Under the pieces are notes generated by a model. It was given only the letters and a program-made list of their open reading frames with translations. It ran no database searches and was not told the DNA's origin. Shown here piece after piece: positions 19,081 through 19,124 of a stretch of DNA of 19,124 bases. Both the position numbers and the translations under genes were made by a program. The stretch is taken from NCBI GenBank assembly GCA_002773755.1, contig PFAG01000011.1:1-19124 (forward strand). Direction: 5' to 3'. The number at the start of each line of letters is the position of its first letter. Within the stretch, counting starts at the first letter, position 1. The stretch comes from Candidatus Colwellbacteria bacterium CG10_big_fil_rev_8_21_14_0_10_41_28 (lineage in GTDB: Bacteria > Patescibacteriota > Minisyncoccia > UBA6257 > Colwellbacteraceae).

Positions 19081-19109
19081 ATAATAATTTTAATGAAAGT
19101 ATCTACCAA
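19081..19109 (-). promoter_or_regulatory. Promoter of the candidate non-coding RNA
   Basis: Minus strand: TTGGTA (19104-19109), a 17-nt spacer, TATTAT (19081-19086). The start is expected near 19074. The last 15 nt of the window show nothing else. Confidence 0.6.
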
Positions 19110-19124
19110 AACTTTGCTTGTAAT

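Noticed and set aside
19051..19090. Third copy of the cassette tail (CTCATTTATGGAT resembling CTCGTTTATGAAT)
   Set aside because: Similarity is limited to about a dozen bases and the adjoining sequence is better explained as the start and promoter of the minus-strand RNA.

Overview
The window looks like a chromosomal segment of a small-genome, SD-poor bacterium, most likely a member of the Candidate Phyla Radiation (Patescibacteria). That assignment is inference. It rests on moderately AT-rich housekeeping genes with almost no Shine-Dalgarno sequences, a giant-type secreted surface protein with tail-fibre-like repeats, a ThrRS without a TGS domain, and very compact gene spacing. TGA is used as an ordinary stop (nusB, the mazF-like gene), so the TGA=Gly codes of Gracilibacteria/Absconditabacteria are excluded.

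Layout, left to right. 1-1497 (minus): N-terminal 499 residues of a secreted repeat protein running off the left edge. 1668-2237 (plus): membrane-anchored cupredoxin. 2239-5604 (minus): rpmF-nusB-rnc, a Phd-RelE toxin-antitoxin pair, rnhB, and a second toxin-antitoxin pair (MazF/PemK-like toxin with an antitoxin that seems to combine an AbrB-type and a RelB/ribbon-helix-helix-type domain). 5713-11601 (plus): dnaE-thrS-miaA operon. 11534-12991 (minus): gatB, overlapping the end of miaA tail to tail by 68 nt. 13088-14266 (minus): secE-nusG-rplK with a good promoter. 14312-16249 (minus): gyrB with its own promoter, divergent from 16398-17573 (plus), a phenylalanyl-tRNA synthetase that carries its own FDX-ACB anticodon-binding domain, as the single-chain mitochondrial enzyme does. 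17627-17698 (plus): initiator tRNA-fMet with a near-consensus promoter.

The part most likely to be new starts inside the tRNA-fMet 3' end (17688) and runs to about 18790. It contains two tandem cassettes of 437 and 652 bp. Each begins with a copy of the last 11 nt of the tRNA plus a shared 82-nt structured leader. This is followed by a long two-part hairpin that is preserved by compensatory changes, a strong Shine-Dalgarno sequence, one small GC-rich gene unlike anything else in the window, a GC-rich hairpin, and a conserved tail. A decayed third copy of the tRNA-end sequence closes the array. The flanks are conserved and the coding cores are unrelated, as expected for exchangeable or tandemly integrated mini-cassettes at a tRNA attachment site; no recombinase is present in the window. 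The array appears to lie in the transcription unit of the initiator tRNA.

Beyond the array (18881-19109, minus) is a candidate non-coding RNA of about 190 nt with a promoter, internal stem-loops and a poly-U terminator. Most of the other genes belong to core information processing (translation, transcription, replication), which makes the foreign GC-rich cassettes stand out.
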